The notes: generated by a model not told the origin, from the sequence alone. A stretch of DNA of 64,000 nt from Saccharothrix sp. ALI-22-I (GCF_001984175.1 NZ_MTQP01000056.1:149525-213524), one strand, 5' to 3'. Positions 34,374 through 43,391 are shown, numbered from the stretch's first letter. A program made the numbers and translations.

Positions 34374-37310
34374 TCACTCGGGCAGGTCGAGCAGTCCCCG
34401 GTCGAACGCGGTGGCCACGGCCTCGGTCCGCCTGCTCGCGCCGAGCTTGGACATGATCCGGCTCAGGTGCACGCTGACCGTCTTCTCCGAGATGTAGAGC
34501 TCCTCGCCGACCTGGCGGTTGGTGCGCCCCAACGCGACCAGCTCCAGCACCGACCGCTCGCGCGGCGTGAACGGGTCCACCCGGTCACGCGGCCCGACAT
34601 CGCGCAACGCCACCCGCGCCCGCCGGGCGACCAGGTCCAACGCCTCATGCAACGGCTCCGCGCCCAGTTCGTCGGCCACCGCGCCGGCCCGCCGCAGCTC
34701 CTGCGCGGCCTCCTCGCGCCGGTCCGCGGCCAGCAGCGCCTCGGCCAGCCGCCAACGGCACACGGCCTGCTCGAACACCGACCCGTAGCCGAACCCGTCG
34801 ACCGCGCACCGCCACAGCTCCGGGTCGCCCGGCCCGGTCAGCCGCGACTCCTCGGCTTCGCTCCGCGCCAGCCACGCCTGCCCCTCGGGCCCCAACGACC
34901 CCGTGCGCGGCGTCCCCATCTCGGCCGTGGTGCGCGCGTACTCGGCCAGCTCCCGGCCGGCCCGCACGGCTTCCTCCTCGGCCGCCCGGTCGCGCCGCCG
35001 ACGTGCCCGCGCGGCCAGCTCCACGTGCCCCGCCACGCCCAGTCCGGCCAGCCGGATGCCGGCCAGCAGCCACGGGTCCTCCTTGCGGGACCAGCTGATC
35101 GCGTCCGCGACCCGGTCCACCGCCAGTTCCGGTTGACCGCGCCACAGCGCCAGTTCCGCGCCCGTGCCGCCGGTGATCAGCGCGATCTGGAGGTCGCGGT
35201 GCCAGTCCGCGCGCAGCTCCCGGATCATCCGCTCGGCCTGCTCGAACTCGCCCCGGCTGACCGCCACGTGCGTGCCCGCCGCGGCCAGCCGCGCGGACAC
35301 CGTGCTGGACACCCGCAGTCCGGGCGGTTCGGCCGCGGTCGCCGCGTCGTCCCACTCGCCCCGGTAGTACTTGGTCAGCACCTGGAGGATGCGCAGCTCC
35401 AGGCCGAACGAACTCCACGTCAGCCCGGTCGCCTTGGCCCGCGCCACGCCCTCGTCGAACACCCGCCCGGCCTCGTCCAGCTCACCGAGGTCGTAGTGGT
35501 GCACGCCGAGGAAGTACCGGGCCCGCAACTCGGTGCTGAACGCCTCCGCCTCCATCGCGCACGCCACCGAAGCCGTGAGGTGCCCGCGTGCCCGCGACAC
35601 CTCGCCCGCGGCCTCGTCCAGCAGCCCCAACGTGGTCAACCCGTCCGCCACCGCGGACTCCGCGCCCGACACCCGCCCGTCCGCCACGGCCATCTCGGCG
35701 CGCTCACGGGCCTCGGCGTACTTGCGGTCACCCCGCAGCGCCGCCGCCCAGACCGCCGACACCCACGCGCGGGCGGGGCTCGCGGGCCGGTCCCGGATCA
35801 GCCGCCACGCCTGCTCCACCGCGTGGTACATCTCGTCTTCGGTGCCCTCCAACGCCTGCAACGCCTGGGCGAGGCGTCGCCACATGACGGCCGCGCCCTC
35901 CGCGTCCGACTCGTCGATCACCGTGGTGCCGGTGCGGGCGAACGCGATGGACCGCTCCGGTTGGCCCGCCGTCCCCGCGGTGCACGAAGCGTTGCGCAGC
36001 AGCGTCGACTCGGTCAGGCCGGGCGGGCGGGCATCCTCGGGCACCGCGGGCCACAGCTTCAACGCCTGTTCCAGGTGCCGCAACGACTCGGCGGGCGCGC
36101 CGGCCGCCTCCGCCTCGACCGACGCCTCGACCGACGCCCGCAGCGCGCGGGCCAGGTCGTGCGACTCCAGGCTGTGGTGGGCCAACGCGGCGGCGGCGCC
36201 GCGGTCGCCGGACGAGGCGAGCCGGTCGGCGTACGCGGAGTGCAGCCGCACGCGTTCGCCGGGCAGCAGGTCGTTGTAGACGGCCTCGCGCAGCAGCGCG
36301 TGCCGGAACGTGTAGACCTCGTCGCGGTTGATCAGCAGCACGTGGTGCTGCACGGCCTCGCGCAGCGCGGCGTCCAGCACGAACTCGTCCATACCGGCCA
36401 CGTCGCGCAGCAGGTCGTGGCGCACCGACCGGCCGCCGACCGACGCGACGCGCACGATGCGCTGGGCGTCCGGGGAGAGCCGTTCGATGCGGGCCAGCAG
36501 CACCTCGGTCAGCGTCCACGGCACCTCTCGGTCACCGCAGGCGGCGACGGCGATCAGCTCCTCGGCGAAGAACGGGTTGCCGTCGGAGCGCTCGGCGACT
36601 TCCAGCACCACGTCGTCGGCCAGGTCGTCGGCCAGCGCGGCGACGAACGAGCGCGCGTCGATCGCGCTCAGCGGGGTCAGGTCCAGCCGCTGCACGGCGG
36701 GCAGCCGGACCAGCTCGTTGAGCAGCGGCCGCAACGGGTGGCTGCGGTGCAGGTCGTCGGAGCGGTAGCTGCCGATCACCAGCAGCCGCTGCGCGCGCAG
36801 CCGGGACAGCAGGAACGACAGCAGGTAGCGGGTGGAGGCGTCGGCCCAGTGCAGGTCCTCCAGCACCAGCAGCACCGGCCGCCGGTCGGCCAGGTCGCCG
36901 AGCAGCCCGTGCACCGCGTCGAACAGCCGGAGCTGGCCGACGTCCTGCTCGGGACGGCGGCCGTGACCGGTCGACAGCGCCAGTTCGGGCAGCAGCAGGC
37001 CGAGCGCGGGCCGGGCGTCCAGGTCGAGCAGACCGGCCTCCCGCACCTGCCCCAACGCCTCGGTGAAGGGCAGGTAGGGGATGCCGGTCTCGCCCACGTC
37101 CAGACAGCGGCCGGTGAGCACGAGCGCGTCACCGGCCGCCGCGGACAGTTCGTCCACCACTCTGGTCTTGCCGACGCCCGCGTCACCGGCGAGCAGGATC
37201 GCGCCCGCCTTGCCGAGGGCGGCTTCGTCGAGGGCGCCGCGCAGCCTGGTCATCTCCCGGCTACGCGCCACCAAGGGGATTCCGGAACCGAGGCGTGCCA
37301 CACCGGGCAT
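34374..37310 (-). CDS. LuxR family regulator of the LAL type
   Basis: A 978-residue large ATP-binding LuxR regulator. An N-terminal AAA/STAND ATPase has Walker A LLAGDAGVGKTR (about residue 40) and Walker B LLVLEDLHWAD. A long helical TPR-like middle follows, then a C-terminal LuxR HTH (LTPRERSVLELVALGRTNRQVGEELYISEKTVSVHLSRIMSKLGA). LAL proteins sense a ligand through the TPR part and activate promoters in an ATP-dependent way. The 50-aa gene ends 4 bp upstream and probably shares its transcript. The target genes are not evident; the adjacent ABC pair is one candidate. Confidence 0.92.
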   Translation of the reverse strand: MPGVARLGSGIPLVARSREMTRLRGALDEAALGKAGAILLAGDAGVGKTRVVDELSAAAGDALVLTGRCLDVGETGIPYLPFTEALGQVREAGLLDLDARPALGLLLPELALSTGHGRRPEQDVGQLRLFDAVHGLLGDLADRRPVLLVLEDLHWADASTRYLLSFLLSRLRAQRLLVIGSYRSDDLHRSHPLRPLLNELVRLPAVQRLDLTPLSAIDARSFVAALADDLADDVVLEVAERSDGNPFFAEELIAVAACGDREVPWTLTEVLLARIERLSPDAQRIVRVASVGGRSVRHDLLRDVAGMDEFVLDAALREAVQHHVLLINRDEVYTFRHALLREAVYNDLLPGERVRLHSAYADRLASSGDRGAAAALAHHSLESHDLARALRASVEASVEAEAAGAPAESLRHLEQALKLWPAVPEDARPPGLTESTLLRNASCTAGTAGQPERSIAFARTGTTVIDESDAEGAAVMWRRLAQALQALEGTEDEMYHAVEQAWRLIRDRPASPARAWVSAVWAAALRGDRKYAEARERAEMAVADGRVSGAESAVADGLTTLGLLDEAAGEVSRARGHLTASVACAMEAEAFSTELRARYFLGVHHYDLGELDEAGRVFDEGVARAKATGLTWSSFGLELRILQVLTKYYRGEWDDAATAAEPPGLRVSSTVSARLAAAGTHVAVSRGEFEQAERMIRELRADWHRDLQIALITGGTGAELALWRGQPELAVDRVADAISWSRKEDPWLLAGIRLAGLGVAGHVELAARARRRRDRAAEEEAVRAGRELAEYARTTAEMGTPRTGSLGPEGQAWLARSEAEESRLTGPGDPELWRCAVDGFGYGSVFEQAVCRWRLAEALLAADRREEAAQELRRAGAVADELGAEPLHEALDLVARRARVALRDVGPRDRVDPFTPRERSVLELVALGRTNRQVGEELYISEKTVSVHLSRIMSKLGASRRTEAVATAFDRGLLDLPE

Positions 37311-37314
37311 GCTG

Positions 37315-37467
37315 TCACACCTGGCCGGGACGGTGACCCAGCCGCCGCCACCACGACCGCCTGGCCGGGAGGGACCGCCGGCCGACGCGGTAGTGCGCCG
37401 CGTCCGAGCGCAGCGCGGCCTGCCGGTAGTCGATCTCAGCCTTCAGGGCCTCGGGCGTCCATTCCAT
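37315..37467 (-). CDS. Small basic protein (50 aa) preceding the LAL regulator
   Basis: ATG 37467 is preceded by GAGGAG. The product starts MEWTPEALKAEIDYRQAALR (predicted helix) and ends in an Arg-rich tail (VGRRSLPARRSWWRRLGHRPG). Its stop lies 4 bp before the LAL start, so the pair is likely co-translated. No family is known to me; small Arg-rich proteins of this form occur next to actinobacterial regulators. Confidence 0.68.
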   Translation of the reverse strand: MEWTPEALKAEIDYRQAALRSDAAHYRVGRRSLPARRSWWRRLGHRPGQV

Positions 37468-37566
37468 GACTTGCTCCTCGTGTCGTGCGCTTCTCTGGTG
37501 ACACGAAGATTCGTCCTGAGGGCCTCGGGCGGGCATCGGTCGTTCACGTGGCTTGCGGCGTCGGAG

Positions 37567-37609
37567 CCCTTACCCGGCGCCGTAAGGGATGGCGAATGGC
37601 GGGTAAGGG
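37567..37609. promoter_or_regulatory. CCCTTAC/GTAAGGG repeats downstream of the SARP gene
   Basis: CCCTTAC (37567-37573) and GTAAGGG (37582-37588) form a hairpin with an 8-nt loop. A second GTAAGGG follows at 37603-37609, 21 bp after the previous copy. The site lies between the SARP stop and the 50-aa gene; it could end the SARP transcript or be an operator for the small gene and the LAL regulator. Confidence 0.45.
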
Positions 37610-37631
37610 ATGCCTCAGGTGCCCGTCGGGG

Positions 37632-40484
37632 TCAGACGGCTGTCGTGGCGCGGGCGCGTGCCAGGCGTTCCCGCACCTGGTCCGCCTCCGGCGCGTTCAG
37701 CTCCGTGAACAGCGCCAACGCCCGCTGCCAGTGCGACACCGCGGCAGGCACCCCCTGCCGTTCGAACACCGTCGCCAGCCGGTCGTGCGCCATCGCCTGG
37801 TGGTAAGGGCTCGCCGCGGCCGACGCGACCGACAACCCGGTGCGCGCCGACGTCAGGGCCTCCGCCTCCTCGCCCGACTCCAGCAGCACCAGCGCCAGGT
37901 CCGTGTGGCACGTCGACTCACCGCACTGCTCACCGACCTCTTGGTACATGCTCACCGCCGCCCGCAGCCACGACTTGGCGTCGTCGTACCGCCGCGACGA
38001 CAGGTGCAGCAGGCCGAGGTTGTGGTGGGCGTTCGCCTCGGTCCACCGCGCACCGGCCGCCCGGCTGACCTCCAGCGCCTCCCGGTAGGACGCCTCCGAC
38101 TCGTCCACCCGCCCGAGGAACGCCAGCAGGTCACCGACCGTCGTCAACGCCCTGGCCTGCGCGTTGACGTCACCCGACGACCGCGCCACCTCCAACGCCT
38201 CGCGGTGCCGGCCCAACGACTCGTCGAACCGCTGGAACTGGGCCAGCGCGATGCCCAGGTTGAACAGCATCACGAACTTCGCCGCGGGATCGCCCAGCGT
38301 CACGGCCGCCTCCAACGCGGCCTCGGTCGTGCGCAGCCACGTCGTCCGGTCGGCCCGCAGCCAGAGGAACCGCGACAGCGTGTACGGCAGCTGCCAGGCG
38401 TGCACCAGCCGTTCCGGGTCCCCGCGTTGGGCGGCGGCGAACTCGGCGGCGGCGATGATGTTGCCCTGCTCGGCGTCCAGCCAGCCGATCGCGTCGGCCG
38501 GGCCGGACAGCTTCGGCACCTCGACCGGCACGTGCTCGGGCGCCACCCGCACGCTGCCGCGCCCCACCGGCAGCTGACCGTCGGCCAGGTCCGCGCAGTG
38601 CAGGTAGTAGTCCAGCATCCGGCTGGTCGCCTCGCGCCGCAGCTCGGCCGGCAGCTCGCCGGCCAACGTCCTCATGTAGACCCGCACCAGGTCGTGCGCC
38701 CCGTACCGGCCGGGCTCGTTGACCGACAGCAGGTTCGCCGCCGTCAACGCGTCCAGCGCGCGCTGCGCCTCGGCGACGCGCACCTGTGCCATGGCGGCCG
38801 CCACGAACGCCGTCACGTCCGGGCCGGGGTGCAGGCCCAGCAGCGCCAGCAGCCGCGCGGGCAGCGGCGGCAGCGCCCGGCGTGACGCGTCCAGCGCCGC
38901 CCGCACCGTCGAGTCCTCGTCCTCCAGGCCCAGCGCCGCCAGCCGGCCGTGCTCGTCGTCCAGCTCGGCCACCAGCTCGGCCACCCGCAACGTCGGCGCG
39001 ACCGCCAGCCGGGCCGCCGCGATCCGCAGCGCCAGCGGCAGCCCGTCGCACAGCACCGCCAGCCGGCGCAACGCGGCGGCCTCCGTGCCGTCCCGCCCGG
39101 CGATCCGGCCCACCACGGCCACCGACGCGTCCAGGTCCAGCATGTCCAGCTCGACCAGCCGCGCCTCGGCGTGCGCGACCAACCCCACCAGTCTCCGCCG
39201 CGATGTCACCACGACGCACGACGGCGGGCCGGGCAGCAACGGCAGCAGCTCGGTCGAGCCGCGGGCGTTGTCCAGCATCACCACCATGCGCCGGTCCGCG
39301 ATGAGCGTGCGGAACAGCGCCGACCGCTCCTCCACCGTCACCGGGATGTCCGCCGACGGCACGCCCAGCGCGCGCAGGAACCGGCTCAGCACCTCGCCCG
39401 CGCCCAGCGGCTCCTGGTTCGGGTCGTAGCCGTGCAGGTCCACGTACATCTGGCCGTCCGGGAAGTCCTCGCGCACGCGTTGCGCCCAGTGCAGGGCCAG
39501 CGCGGTCTTGCCGACGCCGGCGGGGCCGGTGACGACGAGCACCAGCCCGCCCTCCGGGTACGCCGCCAGCAGGCCGTCCAGCCGCTTGAGCTCGTCGTCC
39601 CGCCCGATCAGGGACGCCGAGACGCGCGGCAGCTGCGCGGGCGTGATGGCGGGCGAGGTGTCCGCCGCCGTGCGCAGCGTCATCGGCCGGGTCGGGCGCT
39701 CGGGCTCGGGGTCCTCCCCCGCCAGCACGGCCTGCTGGAGCTTGCGCAGCTCCGGGCCGGGCTCGACGCCCAGCTCGTCGATCAGCACCCGGCGTGCCTC
39801 GCGGTAGACGGCCAACGCCTCGGCCTGCCGTCCCGCCTGGCACAGCGCGCGCATCAGCAGGCCGTGCCCGCGTTCCCGCAGGGGGTGCTCGCCGACCAGC
39901 GAGGTCAGTGACGGCACCAGCTCGGTGCCGCGGCCGATCAGCAGCAGCAGTTCGGCGCGTTCCTCCAGCACCGCCAGCCGGCGCTCGGCCAGCCGGCCGC
40001 GCTCGACCTCGGCGAACAGGCCGGCGACACCGCCCAGCGGTTCGCCGTGCCACAGGCCGAGGGCTTCGTCCAGGGCGGCGGCCGCCGCGTCCAGGTCGCC
40101 GGTGGAGCGCAGCCTGGCCGCGCTCACCACACCGCGTTCGAACTCGTCCAGGTCGACCGCGCTCGGCTCCACGCGCAGCAGGTAGCCGTCACCGACCGAG
40201 GTCAGCAGCTCGGCCGGGGCACGCCGGGCACGTCGGGGCTCCAGCGCCCGCCGCAGCCCGGCCACGTAGGTCTGCACGAGGTTGACCGCGCTGCTGGGCG
40301 TGTTGTCGCCCCACACCGCCTCGATGATCTGGTCCCGGCTGACCGGGGTGTTGCGGGCCAGCAGCAGCACCGCGAGCACGGCACGCTGCTTGGCGGCGCC
40401 GAGATCGACCTCCCCGCCGCCGCGCACCGCCCGGAGAAGGCCGAGCACCTCGAACCGCAAGCGCTCACCGCCGCCGTCTTCCAC
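37632..40484 (-). CDS. AfsR/SARP family transcriptional regulator
   Basis: A 950-residue AfsR-like protein. The N-terminal OmpR-type winged helix (LRFEVLGLLRAV to about residue 95, with AVWGDNTPSSAVNLVQTYVAGLRRAL) is followed by the BTAD domain (about 100-245), an NB-ARC ATPase (VVTGPAGVGKTALALHWA near 320 and the Walker B region MVVMLDNARG) and C-terminal TPR repeats. Such proteins activate antibiotic clusters or integrate global signals, often through Ser/Thr kinases. The GTG at 40484 includes eight residues before the conserved fold; a TTG at 40460 is an alternative. The nearest biosynthetic cluster lies 16 kb away, so a pathway link is not supported. Confidence 0.92.
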   Translation of the reverse strand: MEDGGGERLRFEVLGLLRAVRGGGEVDLGAAKQRAVLAVLLLARNTPVSRDQIIEAVWGDNTPSSAVNLVQTYVAGLRRALEPRRARRAPAELLTSVGDGYLLRVEPSAVDLDEFERGVVSAARLRSTGDLDAAAAALDEALGLWHGEPLGGVAGLFAEVERGRLAERRLAVLEERAELLLLIGRGTELVPSLTSLVGEHPLRERGHGLLMRALCQAGRQAEALAVYREARRVLIDELGVEPGPELRKLQQAVLAGEDPEPERPTRPMTLRTAADTSPAITPAQLPRVSASLIGRDDELKRLDGLLAAYPEGGLVLVVTGPAGVGKTALALHWAQRVREDFPDGQMYVDLHGYDPNQEPLGAGEVLSRFLRALGVPSADIPVTVEERSALFRTLIADRRMVVMLDNARGSTELLPLLPGPPSCVVVTSRRRLVGLVAHAEARLVELDMLDLDASVAVVGRIAGRDGTEAAALRRLAVLCDGLPLALRIAAARLAVAPTLRVAELVAELDDEHGRLAALGLEDEDSTVRAALDASRRALPPLPARLLALLGLHPGPDVTAFVAAAMAQVRVAEAQRALDALTAANLLSVNEPGRYGAHDLVRVYMRTLAGELPAELRREATSRMLDYYLHCADLADGQLPVGRGSVRVAPEHVPVEVPKLSGPADAIGWLDAEQGNIIAAAEFAAAQRGDPERLVHAWQLPYTLSRFLWLRADRTTWLRTTEAALEAAVTLGDPAAKFVMLFNLGIALAQFQRFDESLGRHREALEVARSSGDVNAQARALTTVGDLLAFLGRVDESEASYREALEVSRAAGARWTEANAHHNLGLLHLSSRRYDDAKSWLRAAVSMYQEVGEQCGESTCHTDLALVLLESGEEAEALTSARTGLSVASAAASPYHQAMAHDRLATVFERQGVPAAVSHWQRALALFTELNAPEADQVRERLARARATTAV

Positions 40485-40633
40485 CGACCGATCCTTCGCC
40501 GAGAAGTTGGACCCACGAAGGAGCCTAGGAGATCACTTCAGTCCGGCTCCAGTCGTCCTGTAGCCGCATTCTTACGCTAAGCGTGTCCGATCAACCACAC
40601 AGGGCGAAACCCGGTGCGGCAGGTTGGACCAGA

Positions 40634-40650
40634 CAGCGGAACATCCGCTG
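40634..40650. repeat. Small hairpin 1 of the SARP upstream region
   Basis: CAGCGGA, loop ACA, TCCGCTG: a perfect 7-bp stem. First of four closely packed hairpins (see 40663, 40742 and 40793). Confidence 0.55.
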
Positions 40651-40662
40651 CTCTCCCTGAAC

Positions 40663-40729
40663 GACGAGGGCAGGCCGGCGTGCAAGGGGCATCCAGCCCG
40701 CGGCGGCGGAACGCCGGCCCGCCCTCGTC
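40663..40729. repeat. Hairpin 2, long GC-rich inverted repeat
   Basis: Arms 40663-40680 (GACGAGGGCAGGCCGGCG) and 40712-40729 pair at 17 of 18 positions with a 31-nt loop. It is an intergenic inverted repeat upstream of the SARP gene; function unknown. Confidence 0.65.
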
Positions 40730-40741
40730 CCCTTCTCCACC

Positions 40742-40775
40742 GGAGGAGGCCATCCGGTAGGGGATGGTCGCCTCC
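40742..40775 (+). terminator. Hairpin 3, terminator-like
   Basis: GGAGGAGGCCATCC (40742-40755) and GGATGGTCGCCTCC (40762-40775) pair at 12 of 14 positions, followed by TTT on the plus strand. No plus-strand gene ends here, so what it would terminate is unclear. Confidence 0.45.
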
Positions 40776-40792
40776 TTTGCCCTCCCCCCAGT

Positions 40793-40836
40793 GAAGGGGC
40801 CGCGCCCGGGACCGAACCCCCGGACGCGGCCCCTTC
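40793..40836 (-). terminator. Hairpin 4, terminator-like
   Basis: GAAGGGGCCGCG (40793-40804) and CGCGGCCCCTTC (40825-40836) are perfect 12-bp arms. It lies 40 bp past the stop of a possible small minus-strand ORF at 40876-41006 and could end that transcript before the SARP gene. Confidence 0.6.
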
Positions 40837-40875
40837 AACTACGTCCGGGCCTGGGCTAGGCGCAATACCAGTGGC

Positions 40876-41006
40876 TTAGAGTGGTTTGCGCTGCTTGTCG
40901 ACGGAGACGGCGCGGTAGGGCGGTGCGATCCGGACCGCCTCGGCGGGGTCGCGGGTGGGCTGTGGCCAGTGTCTGCGCCCGGCGCGTTTGAGGCGTAGTC
41001 GGACAT
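40876..41006 (-). pseudogene. Possible frameshifted small gene
   Basis: An ATG at 41006 with GAGGA upstream starts MSDY. One base later in frame, the DNA reads LKRAGRRHWPQPTRDP and ends AVRIAPPYRAVSVDKQRKPL with a TAA at 40878-40876. The second frame looks more protein-like and has more C/G-ending codons than the frame of the ATG. A one-base indel joining them would give a protein of about 42 residues. This is a judgement from composition only; neither piece matches a family I know. Confidence 0.3.
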
Positions 41007-41096
41007 CTTCCGTTCCTCGGCGGCCTCGTCAACCAGTACATACACGCCGCGTGGTCGGCGCCGGATGCACTGGTCGCCGCAGTCGGCGGTTGGTCC

Positions 41097-41264
41097 TCAG
41101 CGCCGGGGTGAGGTCTGGCCCATGCCCGCCGGAACCGTCATTTCCATGATCGTCATTTCGCCGTTGGTCTCGTCACCGGCGACCCTGACCTCGTAAAGCC
41201 CGCCCAGCACCCAGTAGGCGTCACCCTCACCCTGCTCGCGTACGACTTGTCTTAGCCATTCGAT
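41097..41264 (-). pseudogene. Truncated cupin-domain gene remnant
   Basis: The frame reads EWLRQVVREQGEGDAYWVLG, then GLYEVRVAGDETNGEMTIME and MTVPAGMG before TSPRR and a stop. This is the beginning of a cupin domain of the type YWxLGGLY...GxxTxGxxxxxExxVPxGxGPPxHxH. It breaks off exactly where the metal-binding HxH segment should begin, so the strands and metal ligands are missing. A GGAGGG site lies before the first conserved residues but no ATG in the right frame, so the start is also damaged. Confidence 0.6.
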
Positions 41265-41518
41265 GCTCCCTCCACAGAGGACGCGGACAGCTCCACTGCC
41301 CTCCCCGGAACGGCACCCGGACCAGGGCCTTTCGCCCTGGTCACGCCATGACAGCGGTAGCCCGCACGCGGTGACGACTTCAGTGGGGGGCATCGGCGAC
41401 CAGGGCCTGTGAGCCGTCACCGCCGGGGCCTGGGCCCGTCGGCAGGACACGGGCGGGCGCTGCTGTAGCCGTAGCGGCACCGGTAGCCGGGACGGCAACA
41501 TCCGGGGTCAAGGCTGGG

Positions 41519-42166
41519 CTAGGCGACTTCTTCGAGTTCCTTCGGCTCGACCGCCCTGGCCGCCTTGCGCCGCCGGCGCAGCACCACCACGGCGCCGATC
41601 GCGATCGCGCCGGCCAGCAGGACCCACATCACACCGTTGAACACGGACTCGATGTACTTCGCCGACGCGCCCGCGGCCGAGCCGATGCCGATGTGCAGCG
41701 CCGACCAGCCCACCGCGCCCGCGATCGAGGCGGGCAGGAACCGGCGGTACTCCAGTTTCGAGGCGCCCGCCGAGGCCGGCACCAGGGTCCGCACCACCGG
41801 CATGAACCGGGCGAAGAACACCGCCCACGCGCCACGCCGGCGCAGCAGCGCGCCCGCCTTGTCCCAGTGCTCCTGGCCGAGCTTGCGCACCACCTTGCTC
41901 TCGCGCAGCCGGTCGCCGTACCTGCGGCCCAGGAAGTAGCCGATGCTGTCGCCGGCCACCGCGCACACCGACACCACCAGCCACATGACCAGGAACCGGG
42001 GCACCGTGGTGACCGTGGTGGCGGCCAGCAGCAGGGCGCTCTCCCCCGGCGCGATGAAGCCCACGCCGAGCGTGCACTCCGCCAACGTCAACGCGCCCGT
42101 CACCGCGAGAACGGCGGGTTGGGGCAGACCGGCGAGCCCTTCCAGGGCGTCGGTCAGCAAGGCCAT
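41519..42166 (-). CDS. DedA family membrane protein
   Basis: A 215-residue DedA/VTT protein with about five membrane segments. Hallmarks: the reentrant-loop region ALTLAECTLGVGFIAPGESAL, then GDSIGYFLGRRYGDRL and FFARFMPVVRTLVPASAGASKLEYRRFLP, which carries the conserved Arg/Pro residues. DedA proteins are linked to lipid-carrier (undecaprenyl phosphate or phospholipid) translocation and membrane potential. It stands alone between the cupin remnant and the DUF397 gene. Confidence 0.9.
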   Translation of the reverse strand: MALLTDALEGLAGLPQPAVLAVTGALTLAECTLGVGFIAPGESALLLAATTVTTVPRFLVMWLVVSVCAVAGDSIGYFLGRRYGDRLRESKVVRKLGQEHWDKAGALLRRRGAWAVFFARFMPVVRTLVPASAGASKLEYRRFLPASIAGAVGWSALHIGIGSAAGASAKYIESVFNGVMWVLLAGAIAIGAVVVLRRRRKAARAVEPKELEEVA

Positions 42167-42333
42167 GGTTCATCCCCCTGTGGATCATGACAGCACCGGA
42201 GTGCAGGCTAAGGGGAGTCCACCGCAGTCACGCCTCCGGGCGCATCGGACCGGAGGCTGACCGGATACCAGACCTTGGTCGTACGGGTAGGGGCTCAAAA
42301 GTCAGGGGCACGCCCTCGGGCACACCCCTGAGC

Positions 42334-42525
42334 TCAGCGCGAGTCGAACGCGCCGTTCTTCGCGGTACCGACGAATCGGACCCACTGCGCGGAACCGAAG
42401 CCCAACTCGCCGCCGGTCCGGTTCTTCGAATCCCGCACACCGGCCCCGGTCGGGTCGAGCGCGATTTCCACGCACTCCGGACCGCCCGCGGACGACCGCG
42501 TGCTCTTGCGCCACTGGCGTTGCAT
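42334..42525 (-). CDS. DUF397 protein
   Basis: A 63-residue protein of the DUF397 family, recognisable by WRKSTRSSAGGPECVEIA, then VRDSKNRTG and WVRFVGTAKNGAF near the end. Such genes sit beside XRE/DUF5753 regulators, and the pairs resemble toxin-antitoxin or developmental control modules in streptomycetes. Its start is 17 bp after the XRE gene's stop, so it is the second gene of that operon. Confidence 0.92.
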   Translation of the reverse strand: MQRQWRKSTRSSAGGPECVEIALDPTGAGVRDSKNRTGGELGFGSAQWVRFVGTAKNGAFDSR

Positions 42526-42542
42526 GGCAGTTCACCTCGATT

Positions 42543-43391
42543 TCAGGCCAGCTCGCGCGCCACCCGCCCGACCAGCGCGGACGACGCGGCCGGGTCGAGT
42601 GATTCCGCGCAGAGCCGCGCGAACATGTGGGAATACCTGGCGACGTCGGACGGCTGTTCCAAATAGACGTCGCTTCTCGTGCTTTCGATGTATACCACGT
42701 CCGGATCGAGCTGCTCGGGAAATGCCAGGATCACGAACGGGCCATCCATCGCAGCGTGACCGCCCGCCTCGAAAGAAGCCACCTGGAGGGTGACATTCGG
42801 CAGCTTTTCGACTTCGTCGAGTCGCCGCAGCTGCTCCGCCATCACCTCCCGGCCGCCGACCAGCCGGCGCAGGGCCGCTTCGTCCACGACCACGTGCAGC
42901 CGCAGCGGGTCGTCCTCCAGCAGCAGCGCCTGGCGCGCCTTGCGCAGCTCGACCCGCCGGTCCACCTCGGCCGGCGCGGCGTCGGGCCGCACGTCCCGGA
43001 TCAACGCCCTGGTGTAGGACTCGCACTGGAGCAGGCCGGGCACCATGAGCCCCTGGTAGGCGCGCACCGACTCGGCGTCGGCCTCGTACCCGACGTACCG
43101 GCCGGGCGCGATGTCGCCGAACTCGTCCCACCACGCCTTGCGCCGCGCCTCACGGGCCAGCTGCACGAGTTCGTCCACGGTGGCCCGGTCCGCGCCGTAC
43201 GCGGCGAGCATGTCGCGCACGTCGCGCGGCGTGACGCCGACCCGGCCGGTCTCGATCCGGCTGATCTTGGACGCCGAGCACTCCAACCGCTCGCCGACCT
43301 CCTCGATGGTGAGGTCGGCCGCTTCCCGCAGCCTGCGCAGCTCGCTGACCAGCCGGCGCTTGCGCAGCGTCGGGCTGCTGCCCCGTGGCAT
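42543..43391 (-). CDS. XRE family regulator with DUF5753 domain
   Basis: A 282-residue protein. The N-terminal HTH (LVSELRRLREAADLTIEEVGERLECSASKISRIETGRVG, about residues 15-55) is followed by the DUF5753 domain with YVGYEADAESVRAYQGLMVPGLLQ and VLEDDPLRLHVVVDEAALRRLVG-type motifs, ending in the usual VYLEQPSDVARYSHMFARL block. ATG 43391 is spaced correctly from GGGAGG; GTG 43397 is too close. It pairs with the DUF397 gene and diverges from the CxxC protein gene, with palindromes between. Confidence 0.92.
   Translation of the reverse strand: MPRGSSPTLRKRRLVSELRRLREAADLTIEEVGERLECSASKISRIETGRVGVTPRDVRDMLAAYGADRATVDELVQLAREARRKAWWDEFGDIAPGRYVGYEADAESVRAYQGLMVPGLLQCESYTRALIRDVRPDAAPAEVDRRVELRKARQALLLEDDPLRLHVVVDEAALRRLVGGREVMAEQLRRLDEVEKLPNVTLQVASFEAGGHAAMDGPFVILAFPEQLDPDVVYIESTRSDVYLEQPSDVARYSHMFARLCAESLDPAASSALVGRVARELA

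Noticed and set aside
37632..40484. SARP and LAL genes as pathway regulators of the polyketide cluster
   Set aside because: They lie 16 kb or more from the cluster with housekeeping genes between; proximity does not support the link.
40572..40838. 88-codon minus-strand frame before the SARP gene
   Set aside because: It runs through three hairpins, is Arg/Gly/Pro-rich and has no family or convincing ribosome site.
42400..42450. tRNA-like T-loop sequence (GTTCTTCGAATCC)
   Set aside because: It lies inside the DUF397 coding sequence and lacks the rest of a tRNA.
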